NCBI GenBank assembly: GCA_036417435.1
Contig: CM070913.1
Location: forward strand, 94,169,373-94,233,372
Length of the DNA: 64,000 nucleotides
Origin: Inia geoffrensis
Lineage: Eukaryota; Chordata; Mammalia; Artiodactyla; Iniidae
Direction: 5' to 3'
Shown here: positions 36,010-50,632 of the stretch, in pieces
Numbering within the stretch: the stretch's first letter is position 1
Layout of the letters: each line of letters begins with the position of its first letter
Program-made: the position numbers and the translations under genes
Notes under the pieces: generated by a model
What the model saw: the letters and a program-made list of their open reading frames with translations, nothing else
Told to the model about the DNA's origin: nothing
The model's database searches: none

Positions 36010-37895
36010 AGCAGTATTGTATAGCTCAGATACTCTTAGCTCAAGTAACTTAGATATAAGTAAATAAAGAGGTAATTAAAACCAACCCACACAGTCCTCC
36101 TTTCCTTCTGAGAGAATGGTGGAAGTATCCCTTCTTGCAGCAAACATCAGTCCTTCTATTTGTGCTCCAGATACCTCCATCCCCTTCTCAGGAACTTTAT
36201 GGTACTGACTGTCCCTCTTCTTATGCCTGCACATTTAATCTCTCCATACTGGATACATCACATTAGGATTTAAACATGTTCTAGTTTTTCATTATTTAAA
36301 ACATATTTTCCCTTGACCAAATCTCTCTCCAGCTACTTCCCCACCTTTATCCTACTATTCAAGCTTGTCTATATTCACTCTTTACTTCCTCATCCTTTAT
36401 TATGAAACTCATCCTAACCTACCACCAATCCTCAACATACCATTATCTCCACCTAAGGTCAACAATAACCTTCACGTTGACGTACGTTTGCTTTTGAAGA
36501 CTTCATCTAATTTGACCTCATAGTAGACTTTAAAACAACCGATTTTACCTTCCTTCTTCAAACACTAGTTTGTCTTGGTTTAGTAAAACTCCATTTTTAC
36601 TTACTTTAAATATAGGAGGTCTCCATGGTCAGTGGCAGACATTCTCTTTTCACACCATCCATTGTCCCTATACAATCTTACTCACCCCCACACAACCCAG
36701 TACAGTCTATCTCCTGATGTTGCTAAAATTACATCTCTGTCCTAGACACCTCTTCAGGTTCAGAACTACACATCAGCCCGCTCATCTAGATATCTCACAA
36801 CTCTATAAACAGGACTAAAACTGTGACTATTGCCGTTTTCTTCCATCATAGTTTCTTCCTTCCATATTTTCTTTCTTGATAAATTAGAGCTAATCTGATC
36901 AGTATCTGTAAAACCAAGTAGCAAAATCTCAAGGGCTTCATTCAGCATTTAAAATTGGTAACTTCCCCTCTACTTGCAGACTCTGGTTTTCTCATGCTGA
37001 AATGTTGGGATTTTCCTCCTGCTTCTCTGACACCTGCTTTCAATGACCTCAGCTCCATCCTCTCTAGCCTAAGCACAAAAGTTCTATCGATATTCCTCTT
37101 CCATTCCTCTCTTTTCTATGTTCTTATCCAAATTTGTACACCCAATGTAAAATATTTAAGCCTACATACCTTGTGATCTTTTTCTTTTTTAAAACGAGGT
37201 TACTGTATTGACTGTATTTACATACTGTTTTTAAAAAATCAATAAGCTTATTTTTCTCACATAAAAAGATGCACAGATATAAGCAGTGCAGTGCTGGTAC
37301 AGTTATTTGAAGATATCTTTGGGAAACCAGGATCTCTTTGACACCATCCTTGTCATCCTCATGGTCACAAGATGGCTCATTCAGCCCCATGAATGCAAAA
37401 TCCAAAGGGAGAAGACTGGGGAAGGCAGAATGACAAAGTGCAAAAGGCAAAGAGAAAACCCTAGATAGGTCTGTCCCCAGTGATACTGTCCACTCCCTAT
37501 AGGGAGGGATGAACTGGATGTTCGATTGGCTACCAACAATACCTGTCACACCAGACCAGAAAGCAACTCTCAAGAAAATAACAATAAAGTAGTATAATAT
37601 TGTCCAGGTACTTCGAAGATAATGCAATTAACTTAGAAATCCATAAGGTGACTGAAAACATATTTAAAATAACTCTAAACAGCTATGGATCTGAAAGTCA
37701 TAAAGTCATAATAAATATTAGACAACAGAGTTAAAACAAATAAATTCTCATACACCAAATGTGTTATATAACTAAAGGGGTGTTTATAGGACTACTTATA
37801 GCCTTAAATGCTTATTTTAGAGAACAAAGACTGAAATAATGAGCTTGGAATCCACCTTAACAAGACACTGAAAAAGACAACTCCATGTTCTTAGG
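36010..37895. other. intergenic plus retrocopy 3' flank
   Basis: The 36.1-37.1 kb part has the C/T-rich wording of a decayed antisense L2-type element, tentatively. From 37895 leftwards lies the 3' untranslated side of the minus-strand zinc-finger gene. On the minus strand an A-rich run (AAAAAAGAAAAAGATC, about 37172-37190) could be a remnant poly-A tail, though it is impure. The 167-codon minus-strand frame at 37124-37627 has no recognisable domain. Confidence 0.4.
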
Positions 37896-39611
<1,716 letters not shown>

Positions 39612-39753
39612 TCAAGTCAGGGATGCATTTCACTGGGTGTTCTTCCTGTAGCCAAAGAGGCAGGTTCAGGTAAAAGAAGAAAGGTGAAAATAGGGTCCCA
39701 TTGGAGGCAAGGTTAAAAAAAAATTGTAGACCCTCTCTTGTACCTTCCAGCAA

Positions 39754-41319
39754 GGTCTCACCTGCTTAAAATATTTATTGGGATTTGTACTGATATGCAA
39801 TATAGTCATCCTTGGCCCTCTACTGTTATTTTGGTTATTCATACTGGCTTCTCCTGTAGACTACTACTCAGCCCTGGGTAGAAAAAGCATGCATTGTTTT
39901 AAAAAAACTAAAGTCAAAGAACCAGTTTAAAAAGGCATAGTTGTTTGAATTTCATGCATACTTTGCTACTTTTTAGTTTAGTTTTTAGAATAAAGAATTT
40001 TTTCCTGCTAATTACAACTGTTTTAGGTAAATTTATTTGTTGTATATGTAACTTGGTAGTTACCCAAATAACCTGACATATAATTAATAGGACTGATGAT
40101 TTGGCTGCTACCCTACTTAGAAATTTTATGGGAGTTGTTAAAAGTAAATATGTGACTTTGAAACAAACGTTCATTTGATTACCTGCAATTTAAACTCTAT
40201 CCTCAAAGTCTGTATTTCCTTATGATTCATTCTATCTAAAACTTGAATGGGATCAACAAAGAGGCATGAGCTATGTTCTAGGTTTGAGACTGAGGCCTTT
40301 ACAATTTTAGATGGTATAATACTTTCCTGAATAATTTTCATAATGGCCTTAATATAAATATCAAAACAATTGACACAGTGTGAAACAAAGAGGTATGCTT
40401 GGAGACTTTAAGGACCACAACAAATCATGCAATAATGTATTATGCTAATATTTTTACAGATCTCAATTTTTTAAGATTAGTTGATGCCTTCAAATATAAG
40501 ACTTCTATCTCAGTATTATACTTCAGTAGAGTTCAGGTTTAATGGACAAAATTAGAGAAATTGCATTTTTATTTAGACAAAGATCTTCAACAGGTAGGTT
40601 TTATGCCCCTAATCCAGAAATGTATATAAGCCTGCCACTTTAGTGTAAATCAGATGGAAATATTTGTCTGATTTGTCCACTGCATGTATTCTGAATACCT
40701 AGAACACTCCCCAGCACATGGCAGACACCCAAAAAATGTTTGTTGAATAAACTGAATGAATCTATGGCAATTAAGGTTTTGTGGAAGAAGTATTTTTCCA
40801 CATCTATACTCTTCTTATAGAAAACAAAACCCCACAAAATCAGAAAGTTAGGCTTCCTCTTCAAAAAAGAACATTAGTTTGCCTTCTGCTTAAAATTGTT
40901 AAGCTGAGAATTGTACTCTGGGCTCATTTCTTCATTCCCCATAGTTTTATTTCTTTCTTAGTTACAGAACTAATAAAAAAAAACTAAACAACTTTACCAA
41001 ACAACAGGAAAAAATATCTGAATAAATGGAGAGATTCACCATTTTAATACCATTCAGTATTAAAAGATTTCAATTTTTCTCAAACTAGAATTGCATTAGG
41101 ATTTTCATTAAATTCATTCCTTCATGTTCAATAGGAACTTCTTGAAACGTGACAATTGGTTTTTTAAGTTTTATAGAAAAATTAAGACATGAATAACAAG
41201 GCAGTTATTAAAGTAATGCTTTGCTCTACTATATTATTTCAAAATGCATTATAAATCTCTATTAACTTAAACAGAATGATAATAGGGCAGAAAGAGAAAA
41301 TAAAACAGAATAACTTCAG
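39754..41319. other. intergenic, MIR near 40.7 kb
   Basis: Upstream flank of the retrogene; no CpG-rich promoter. At about 40682-40762 the plus strand reads CCAGCACATGGCAGACACCC and TGTTTGTTGAATAAACTGAA, a MIR 3' portion. Otherwise nothing recognised. Confidence 0.5.
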
Positions 41320-41487
41320 TTACTTCCCTGGTGGCACAGCGGTTAAGACTCCACACTCCCAGTGCAGGGGTCCTGGATTCGATCCCTGGTCAGGGAGCCA
41401 GATCCCACATGCATGCCGCAACTAAGAGTTCACATGCCACAACTAAAGAGCCCGCATGCAACTAAGACCCAGCACAAACAAAAAAAC
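41320..41487 (+). repeat. CHR SINE, shortened
   Basis: About 168 bp from TACTTCCCTGGTGGCACAGC to a poly-A-rich end. Perfect 14-bp target-site duplication CAGAATAACTTCAG at 41306-41319 and 41488-41501. Confidence 0.95.
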
Positions 41488-41501
41488 CAGAATAACTTCA
41501 G

Positions 41502-42589
41502 AAGCAGACTCATGTGTAGCTAGACATTTAGTGCATGATAAAGGCAGCACTATTAATCAGTGGGGGAAAGGATAAACTAGTCATTAAATGACATCAGGAC
41601 AAATGGCTGTTAGGGAAAAGCATAAATCCTACTTCACACACTCACATTCCCAGATGGATGAAAGACATAAATATGTACCTGATAGGAATTCTAGAAGAGG
41701 AAGATAGAATACAAAAAAAAAAAAAAAAATTAGAGAAAATGGTTGTTTTTATCCAAAGCTGAAAGACAGAAGTCCTTGATCTGCAAGTGTATACACCACA
41801 TGCCACACTGAATAAATGTAAATCCACCAGATACACGAGCAAAAGCTGCAGAATACCAGGGATAATGAGTGAATATTTAAAGTTACTGGAAAGAAAAGGC
41901 AAATTACCTACAAAGGAATACCAATTATACTGACTATAGACTTCTAAGCTGCAACGATACAGGCCAGAAGATCACACAGTAATATATTCAAAGTACTAAA
42001 GGAAAACAATATAAACCCAGAATTCAATAGTGTGTTAAAGGGTGAGAGCAATAAAAAGACACTGACATATTTCAAAGTAACAATAGCATCCTCAAAAGAT
42101 GCTCATAATAAGAGAAATGCAAACTGAAACACTGAGACATAATCTAAGGCACACCTTAAATTAAAAGAGGCCTAAACTTGCATAAGCCTTATTTGGACCA
42201 CGATTTAAAGAAATTGTTTAAAAAAAAAAAAACCTTTGTTGAAATAATAGAAAAATTTGAACACTATCTATATATTTGATATTAAGGAATTAATCCTAAT
42301 TTTGTAGGTGTGATAATGATATTCTGGTTATGACTTTTAAAGGAGTACTTATCATTCAGAAATAAATTCTGAAATATTTACAAATAATGAATCATGTCCT
42401 AGATTTACTTCAACATACAGTGACAGGTACAAATGTGGTCATTATACTATTGATTTTCTGTTTTGAAACTTTCATAATATAAATTTTAAAATCACCAGAG
42501 AGATATTTCATTTGTAAAACATGATGTTTTCGGATGTTACAGTTTTTTAAATCACAAAATGAGAGTTCTTAGGAAATTTTAGAAAAATT
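41502..42589 (+). mobile_element. decayed LINE-1 segments, sense
   Basis: The part at about 41640-42120 reads like sense L1, e.g. ATTATACTGACTATAGAC and CCCAGAATTCAATAGTG. The rest is AT-rich and unclassified. Confidence 0.45.
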
Positions 42590-42871
42590 TTAAATTTATT
42601 TATTTTTTTGGCTGTGTTGGGTCTCCGTTGCTGCATGCAGGCTTTCTCTAGTCGCAGTGAGCGGGGGCTACTCTTCGTTGCAGTGCGCGGGCTTCTATTG
42701 CCGTGGCTTTTCTTGTTGTGGAGCATGGGCTCTAGGTGCGTGGGCTCCAGCCGTTGTGATGCACAGGCTTAGTTGCTCCACGGTACGTGGGATTTTCCTG
42801 GACTAGGGATCAAACCCATGCCCCCTGCATTGGCAGGAGGATTCTTAACTACTGTGCCACCAGAGAAGTCC
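42590..42871 (-). repeat. CHR SINE, long form
   Basis: Antisense CHR SINE from TTTTTTGGCTGTGTTGGGTC to GTGCCACCAGAGAAGTCCC, inserted in AT-rich sequence. Confidence 0.93.
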
Positions 42872-44050
42872 CAGAAATTAAAAATTTTAATAACAAAAAC
42901 CAAAAAAGGTTGAAGGTTTAAGGATAAAGTTGAAGAACTTTTCCAGAAAGCTGACCTTCCCTCCCCAAAAAAAGATAAGCAATGAGACAGAAAGGATAAG
43001 AAAATGATATGAACAATTTCAAAAGTTCAACACCAGATTATTCAGAGCTCAAGAAAGGAGAAAATGGGAAGAAGACAGAATCAAACACAGAGAAAATTCT
43101 TAAAATAACAGTATCCAGGGACTGATCCATCAAATGGGTAATTTCTTTAAAAGACTGGGAATAAACATAACATCATGAAAAATTTGAATACCAAAGATAA
43201 ACTGATGAATGTAAAGGTTTCAATGATGATACGCAGGTTACATACAAAAGAACAATGGAATAGGATTTCTCAAAAGTAACACTGCTCCATTTTCTACCTA
43301 GCTTTGCCAGCTTTCAAAGTTCTGAGGGAAAATAATTTCCTATCCAGGAAATTATACTAGTCCACAGTACCATGCAAATATGAGGACAAAGTAAAATAAT
43401 TTCTAGTCATACACAACCTTAATATACACCCCTTTTCAGAAAGATAATAAGGTTATCATCCATTAAAAAGGGAAAATAGAAGTTTCCAGGAAACAGGAGG
43501 TCCAACACAGAGATGAGATGAGGGAACTGGTGAGGATAAAGGGAAGTCCCAGCATGCCAGTGTGCTGCAGCCTAGAGAATAACTGATCAGTCTACACTGC
43601 AGCATGATGGAGGGCTCCTGGGGATGTGTGTTCAGGAAAAGAGAAAAATGATTAGATTGTGGGACAGGTTTGATCTTGAGGAAAACGGAATTGAGAGACA
43701 TTTTACATAGGTTTAGGGAAAACAAAGCAAATAAATAAAAAGGCAATTATTCAAAACAGGAAAAGTAAAATTTATACAAGAAAGGAACTTATTACGGCTC
43801 AGCAATAGAGAATACTTATATAGTCATCACAATGGAAACACTGAACATGAATTCAGCCAAAATTTTGAGAGGAACTGCATTACAATACTTGCAACATAAT
43901 CACATTGATTTAAGGATGTGGGAAGGCAGGCAGGTAAAATAGTCAAGATTCTTATTTAACACCTAAGAAACTAAAAAATGTCTCAAATTGATAACTGCTT
44001 AAAATTTTTAAACTGGTTGCCACCATGAAATTAATAAACAGAAACATGAA
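42872..44050 (+). other. intergenic with probable L1 relic
   Basis: The portion at about 42900-43460 resembles decayed sense L1 (GCTTTGCCAGCTTTCAAAG and the following ATTTCCTATCCAGG). No gene was recognised in the remainder. Confidence 0.4.
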
Positions 44051-44400
44051 TTAAATAGAGATGGGAGACCAGAATGGGGAGCTCTTACGTCCTGTGATCA
44101 TAGCAGAGCCCAACAGGAAGAAGACAGACTCCTCTTCTTTCCTGGCGAGGACTCAGCCAATGAAAAGCCACAGACGGATTGTTTACTATCACCCTCCCAA
44201 CTTCCTTTATCCTCTCTATAAAAGCGCTCTTCTTCCCTTGCTGTGGGGGATTTCCATGGTAGCTGACCTTGAATTGCAATTCTCTGCTGATCCCCCAAAA
44301 GCCATTTTTGCTGAGAAATACATGGCAGTCTATTTATTTCAGGTCAACACTACGGAGAAGAAACACTCCTGTTTTTATTATGAGGCTTTTAATATATAAG
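44051..44400 (+). mobile_element. LTR-like fragment with promoter elements
   Basis: An AGCCAATGAAAAGCC CCAAT box is followed about 60 bp later by CTCTATAAAAGCGC (TATA at 44217) in a C/T-rich context, as in U3/R of an LTR. A 112-codon frame crosses it without recognisable domains. Ends and family unknown. Confidence 0.4.
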
Positions 44401-44521
44401 ACTTTTTAAAATGCATGTACACATTTTTCAAAAAGTAAATAAATTACAGAGAAAGTAAATAAAGCAATCAAATCAAGTAGAAAAATAGCAAAAAGGAAAG
44501 GAAAATTTAAAAATAGAGAGC

Positions 44522-44731
44522 AGGGCTTCCCTGGTGGTGCAGTGGTTGGGAGTCCGCCTGCCGATGCAGGGGGAGCGGGTTCGTGCCCTGGTCTGGGAAG
44601 ATCCCATATGCTGCGGAGCGGCTGGGCCCGTGAGCCATGGCCGCTGAGCCTGCGCGTCCGGAGCCTGTGCTCCGCAACGGGAGAGGCCACAACAGCGAGA
44701 GGCCCGCGTACCACTAAAAAAAAAAAAAAAA
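44522..44731 (+). repeat. CHR SINE, GC-rich short subtype
   Basis: GGGCTTCCCTGGTGGTGCAG to GAGGCCCGCGTACCACT plus a poly-A tail. Flanking AGAGCA repeats. Long frames on both strands are SINE sequence. Confidence 0.95.
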
Positions 44732-44744
44732 AGAGCAAATGTTA

Positions 44745-45287
44745 CTCTAATAGAAAACCAAAAACAAGGAACATAAGACAAAACCAAAACACAGCACAGA
44801 TTACCAAAACAACCCAAATCTGCTTCTTTGAAAAGATTAATGTAGATGTATATCTTGCAGAGCCAATCAAGAAAAAAGATGGCCCTAATAAATATTAAAC
44901 TCAAAAAAGAAAAGAATAGCTACAAGTACAGCAGTGATTTTAAAATATCACTAACAAACAGCAATTTAAAGAATCACCAAAAGGGAATTCCCTGGTGGTC
45001 CAGTGGTTAAGATTCCGCGCTTCCACTGCAGGGGGCATGTGTTCAATCCCTGGTCGGGGAACTAAGTTCCTGCATGCTGCACAGCGAGGCCAAAAAAAGC
45101 AAAAACAAAAACAAAACACCAAAAAAAAAAAAAAAATCACTAAAAAAGAATAGTATGAACAGCTTTATGTCAACAAACTTGAAAACTTAGATAAGATGAA
45201 CATTTTTCTAGAAAAACATGTGCCCCAAATTGACTCAATTAAGAACTACAAACTGAAATTAATCACTACCATTTAAAATGGAATCAG
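44745..45287 (+). mobile_element. LINE-1 ORF2 relic, sense
   Basis: Broken sense-strand frames read INVDVYLAEPIKK before and KLENLDKMNIFLEK after an inserted SINE, wording seen in L1 ORF2. Stops prevent function. Confidence 0.65.
44982..45136 (+). repeat. short tRNA-derived SINE nested in L1
   Basis: GGGAATTCCCTGGTGGTCC to GCTGCACAGCGAGGCC followed by A-rich tail. Direct repeats AATCACCAAAA/AATCACTAAAA flank it. Confidence 0.9.
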
Positions 45288-45506
45288 GGGCTTCCCTGGT
45301 GGCGCAGTGGTTGAGAGTCCACTTGCCAAGGCAGGGGACGCGGGTTCGTGCCCCGGTCCGGGAGGATCCCACGTGCCACGGAGCGGCTGGGCCCGTGAGC
45401 CGTGGCCTCTGAGCCTGCGCGTCCGGAGCCTGTGCTCCGCAATGGGAGAGGCCACAAACAGTGAGAGGCCCGCGTACCGCAAAAAAATAAAAATAAAAAT
45501 AAAAAT
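45288..45506 (+). repeat. CHR SINE, GC-rich short subtype
   Basis: GGGCTTCCCTGGTGGCGCAG to GGCCCGCGTACCGC with an (AAAAT)n tail. Perfect 13-bp target-site duplication AAAATGGAATCAG at 45275-45287 and 45507-45519. Confidence 0.97.
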
Positions 45507-45967
45507 AAAATGGAATCAGAAGTCAAATACCCACCCGAAAAGGTTTTGAGCCCAAAACTTTCAAGGGAAAAATTATTTTACCAGGTAGAAGAAAAACGGT
45601 TATGCTTCTCGAATTACTCATGAGACTTGTAAAACCTTGCAAGGGTAGTACAAAGAAAGATTAAGGTGCAATCTTACGTCTGAACACTGAAAAGGCCCTA
45701 AGTAAAATATTAGTAAATTGAGTATGGCAGCATATTAAAGTAATAATACAATGTCACATTCAAGCAAGGTTTAACCAGGAACGCAGGATGGTTAAAAAGC
45801 AGAAAAACGATTACTGTTATTATAATGTCATGGTATAATGAACACTCTTGTATCCATCACTATTTTGAAGCAGATCTGGGAATGATGTATTAAGGTTAGC
45901 CTTAGAGAAATGATATCTCGTTACTGTGATGCAATCCATTAACAGATTAAGGGGTGCAGACCAAGAA

Positions 45968-46373
45968 TGTCGCCTGCCATATCAGTAAAGGATGTTGTGG
46001 CCTTCAAGCCACCAGCCACTGCAGCCACTCCGGACTGTGCACCCTGAGGGGATTCAGGATGCAGAAAAGCAGAATATGGCCCTAGGTAGTTAAGATGTGT
46101 ATCAAAGGAATGATTTCAACGAGCCCAGACTCTTGCATCTTCCCACACATAGAAAAGTGCTAAACTCATTAATCTGAGAGGCCTGGTTCTCTTTAATGAA
46201 CAGTCATCTCTTGATGTTCTGACCACCTGGTCTTTGCTGCAAAAACTCCTGTATATCCTGGCTCCGCACTTACGGTTTCAGAGCCGTCCCTCAGAGCTAT
46301 TCAGAAAGTCCACTGAATAAACATAATTCTCCACTTTCAGGCTGTGCTGTTTTTTCAGTCGACAGTTTTGACA
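45968..46373 (+). repeat. 5' LTR copy
   Basis: About 406 bp. Contains CAGACTCTTGCATCTTCCC in its centre, a polyadenylation hexamer in CTGAATAAACATAATTC near 46313, and ends close to TTTTGACA. It matches the copy at 53.15 kb along its length with many substitutions. Confidence 0.72.
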
Positions 46374-47412
46374 AACAACAAAGGGACCCAGAGCTGACTT
46401 CCCTCCTTCGCGTGAACTCTACAATGAATCAGAGCCTTGGTAGAGGCCTCCTGCGTCCATCTGCCTCCTCAGAGAGTTCAGATGAATTTGGATGAGTCTC
46501 TCCTGGTTCTTGGATCTCCCAACTATTGGCTGATGATCCTGTGTTTTCTTTGGTGGCTGTATAACAGGTGCTTGGCTCCCCAGGTGACACATTCTGGGAA
46601 AAAGAACCCCCTCACAACAGTTGAAAGACACTGAGCAGTCTGGGCTGAGTGGTTAGGTAGGAGGCTGACCTGGCATTCTTCCTCAGATGGCTATCTTAAC
46701 AAGAATGTGTCAGGATAAAAGTGAAAATATTACATGAGAGCTTTCAGCACTGAGGAAGGGAATCTCATGGCCAGCAACGGCTTTTTCTCAGGCAACTGAG
46801 AAATTTGCAGGAGCGGTAAAGGCAAGTCCTCATACCATGCAGCCATCCCTATAAGGAAGCCCACTCAATTTAACTTGAAAAAAACGTGCTCTGCTTGGGA
46901 GACAAATAAGAACTGGCCACTCTGTTATCCAAGCACCCACAATGGTCGTATACTACCAGAGGGAGAACCTAGACACATAAGACGAGCTGAAAAGACTCTA
47001 GGGTAAAAACCTAGAGAAGTCAAGCTCACAGGCAGCACACTGGGCCACCATGCAATTTCACTAGTAAATTTTATCCCCAACGAATTCAACTTTAAAATCG
47101 GAAATAGATTCTCGCAGATAAACTAGGGACATCAGAAAGCCAACCTCCGACCAACACCCCAGCCAGATGCATGTACGTATAGAGCTCATACTTGCAAGGA
47201 TCTACTTAATTGGGAATTAAAGGAAATCTCACCCTGAAAATGACTAAGACGGGGCTCTTTTACTGCATACACAGTTAAGTTAGAGAAAGCTAGCTTGATA
47301 AAACATCTTTTCAGAATTCTGATCTTAAAGAAACAAAAGCCCTTCTAGGGGGAACTTGCATTTCTCTTCCTGTGCCTTTGAAATGTAAATGTTCTACCTG
47401 ATCTCCTTGGGT

Positions 47413-47416
<4 letters not shown>
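46374..47416. other. provirus-internal stretch, non-coding
   Basis: Sequence after the 5' LTR copy. No intact frame, no recognisable gag motif. Confidence 0.4.

Positions 47417-47471
<55 letters not shown>
47417..47471. repeat. (TG)n microsatellite
   Basis: Uninterrupted TG repeat of about 27 units; the longest in the window. Frames across it are artefacts. Confidence 0.98.
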
Positions 47472-47474
<3 letters not shown>

Positions 47475-47645
47475 GAGAACTTGGTCTCTGCCATCCAAAA
47501 GGTACACATATTGTGTACATTTGGAGGCAATCGAATAGACTGGGATTCTGAGCAGTCATTTGTCTGACTGTACCAATTCGCAGGGGCTTTTTGTCACCTT
47601 AACCTTCATTGTGTCAGCCTGTACAATGAAGGCCTTTACTTTCTT

Positions 47646-47860
47646 TTTTTTTTTTTTTTTTTTTTTTTGCTGTACACGGGCCTCTCACTGTTGTGGCCTC
47701 TCCCGCTGCGGAGCACAGGCTCCGCACGCTCAGGCTCAGCGGCCATGACTCATGGGCCCAGACGCTCCGCAGCATGTGGGATCTTCCCGGACCGGGGCAC
47801 GAACCCGCGTCCCCTGCATCGGCAGGCGGACTCTCAACCACTGCGCCACCAAGGAAGCCC
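47646..47860 (-). repeat. CHR SINE, GC-rich short subtype
   Basis: Poly-T, then GCTGTACACGGGCCTCTCAC to CCACCAAGGAAGCCC. Perfect 15-bp target-site duplication GGCCTTTACTTTCTT at 47631-47645 and 47861-47875. Confidence 0.97.
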
Positions 47861-47875
47861 GGCCTTTACTTTCTT

Positions 47876-48530
47876 AAACTATTTTTGGGAGTAAACTTCC
47901 TGGGTGTTGTTTAGGTGGCATCCTTTGCACTGTCTTGTGGGGAAGCCTCTTGCATCTCATTGGTTTGAGTCACTATTATGATATATCTCATTACTGGCCA
48001 GCTGATGGATCCTTCAAATGGGAGAAACTCCTAAAGTGGTAAATTTTTAGAGAGCACTCATTATAAACAGCTGTTTTGTTGGTACCTATGGGGGGGAACA
48101 CATTAAACAGTGGGAAAAAAATATATATGGTTAATCTAAGAACTCCTTTAATTTAAAACAAACAAAAAACTGGCTTGGGAAGTCTTATTTGTGCTCTATG
48201 CTTCCCCTCAATGGGTCTTACAGATGCTAATAAAAACATTAGAATAATTAATGTTAATTAGGTTGATTAACAGGGAAATTAAAAAAAAAAACTGAAGGGC
48301 AAGTCTAGAGATTGTTTCCCAACCAGGTGGAAATTTTAAAGTGACTCATCCCCAAAAGATAAAGAAATCTCTAGATGGTTATTAAGAAATGGGATAAATA
48401 AAACAGATGTTAATAGGATTAAAACAAAAGGTTTTCGTACAATACTACCTGAGGTTGGATGGGCCAAAGGGACCCATGCAAGTCCACCCAATTTACCCCA
48501 GTTAAAATATATATGTTTAAAGGGCTAAGC
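47876..48530. other. provirus-internal stretch, non-coding
   Basis: AT-rich, no coding potential recognised. Confidence 0.4.
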
Positions 48531-48861
48531 CATCCCTGGTGGCGCAGTGGTTAAGAATCTGCCTGACAGTGCAGGAGACATGGGTTTGAACCCTGGTCCA
48601 GGAAGATCCCACATACCATGGAGCAACTAAGCCCATGTGCCACAACTACTGAGCCTGTGTGCCAGAACTACTGAAGCCTGTGTGCCTAGAGCCCATGCTT
48701 TGCAACAAGAGAAGCCACCGCAGTGAGCCCGTACACCTCAACGAAGAATAGCCCCCCGCTCACCGTAACTAGAGAAAAGCCTGTGCACAGCAACGAAGAC
48801 CCAATGCAGCCAAAAACAAATAAATTAATTTTAAAATTTTTGTTTAAAAAAAATAAAATAA
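48531..48861 (+). repeat. CHR SINE, long form
   Basis: CATCCCTGGTGGCGCAGTGG to a CAAAAACAAATAAATTA tail. Confidence 0.93.
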
Positions 48862-49194
48862 AGGGGTGGAAGGAAATTACACTGAGAGAGCTGACCAACA
48901 ATTACTTGGGGCAACAGTTAGGCCAACTAATCAAGTTAAAAGATTGACAAAAGGGCCTGAGTCCCTTGGTTCAACCCCTCACTGGGGACCCCAGAGCATT
49001 TTATACAAAATAGATAAAATGGTTGAGGGATAAATGAAAGGAAAGTTTCTAGGACTCCTTATAAGACCAAGACTTGTTGACAGGAGTCTTTTAATGTTGG
49101 TAACCAATGAGTAATGCTTCCCCTGCTTGGTATTGGTATTGTAAGACAAAGCATGTAGATGTGCCCCTCAGGAAATATTAAACATACAAAAGGA
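48862..49194. other. provirus-internal stretch, non-coding
   Basis: No readable frame or named repeat. Confidence 0.4.
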
Positions 49195-49512
49195 GGGCTT
49201 CCCTAGTGGCGCAGTGGTTAAGAATCCACCTGCCAATGCAGGGGACACAGCTTCGAGCTCTGGTCCAGGAAGATCCCAAATGCCGCGGAGCAACTAAGCC
49301 TGTGTGCCACAACTACTGAGCTCATGTGCCACAATTATTGAAGCCCATGTGCCTAGAGCCCGTGCTCCGCAGCAAGAGAAGCCACCATGATGAGAAGCCC
49401 GCGCACCGCAACGAAGAGTAGCCCCCACTCACCGCAACTGGAGAAAGCCCGCGCGCAGCAATGAAGACCCAACGTAGCCAAAAATAAATAAAATTAAATC
49501 TTAAAAAAAAAA
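49195..49512 (+). repeat. CHR SINE, long form
   Basis: GGGCTTCCCTAGTGGCGCAG to an A-rich tail. 14-bp target-site duplication AACATACAAAAGGA at 49181-49194 and 49513-49526. Confidence 0.97.
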
Positions 49513-49526
49513 AACATACAAAAGGA

Positions 49527-50046
49527 AACCAATAGAGCCGTACAATATAAAGTAAAATCTGGGAACAATGTTCAGGGGCTAATAAAACTAATAACAGAGA
49601 TTTTGCTCTGGGTCTAATACGTGCAATCAGAAAAAGGGCCTTTGTTGAATGCCTTATACAAGCCTTTGAAGATATGATAAACTGAACCCTAAACTAGTAC
49701 ACAGAAGTCTTAACTTTCAGTTTAGTTGGAAATCTTATCACTGATATAAAAAAGCAAATTAAAGGAAATACCGTTGGGCAAATCAATCTTTTAATATCGT
49801 TTAACTGACAAACCAGTTTTTTTGAGAATTAAAAACAGCCGTCTTTGTCTTGCAAAATCTCTACAAATCAGAAATGTAAACACAGCCCACAGTGACCGGA
49901 GACTGAGCCCAGTCAGCTCACGCAGGTAAAACCTGAGACAAATGAACAAACAAAACAGAAGAACGGCCTTTTTAAACTCAAACCACTGGAAAGTCTCCCT
50001 CACCCAAAATCTAATTCGTAGCCTACTTAAAGACAAATAGAAATTA
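49527..50046. other. provirus-internal stretch, non-coding
   Basis: No readable frame; an 81-codon minus-strand frame is not recognisable. Confidence 0.4.
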
Positions 50047-50425
50047 AAAAAAAAAAAAAAAATTATTTATTTATTTTTGGCTGCGTTGGGTCTTCATTGC
50101 TGCACGCAGGCTTTCTCTAGTTGCGGCGAGCGGGGGCTACTGTTCGTTGCGGTGCACGGGCTTCTCATTGCGGTGGCTTCTCTTGTTGTGGAGCACGGGC
50201 TCTACGCATGCAGCCTTCAGTAGTTGTGGCGTATGGGCTCAGTAGCTGCGGTGTGTGGGCTCTAGGGCACACGGGCTTCAGTAGTTGTGGCACACGGGCT
50301 CAGTGGTTGTGGTGCACGGGCTTAGTTGCTCCACGGTATGTGGGATCTTCCCGGATCACGGATCGAACCTGTGTCCCCTTCATTGGCAGGCAGATTCTTA
50401 ACCACTACACCACCAGGGAAGTCCC
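50047..50425 (-). repeat. CHR SINE, long form
   Basis: Poly-A/AT tail at the left, then TTTTTGGCTGCGTTGGGTC to CCACCAGGGAAGTCCC. The 110-codon plus-strand frame inside it is SINE sequence. Confidence 0.95.
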
Positions 50426-50632
50426 ACACATATCGTATTTTTATTGTACCTAGCTTTACCGAAGGTCAGTGTGTTCAAGTTATTTCTGTTGCAGTTTGTC
50501 CGCAAAAAATTAATTTGGTATGATGATATTTTCATAACTTATAAAATAAAGGTAAATGAGATAAGAGTTTTCAGGTGAACTCTTTAGGAATAATTATGTG
50601 TTGGGTAGGTCTATCTAAAATAGGTTCCCCAG

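Noticed and set aside
37124..37627. 167-codon minus-strand frame downstream of the retrogene
   Set aside because: No recognisable domain; it lies in the 3' flank or UTR of the retrogene and part of it matches a repeated segment at 35.5 kb.
44473..44904. 143-codon minus-strand and 118-codon plus-strand frames near 44.5 kb
   Set aside because: Both run across a CHR SINE; the same peptide text recurs at every SINE of this subtype in the window.
47311..47559. 82-codon frame with a His-Thr repeat
   Set aside because: It is a translation of the TG microsatellite.
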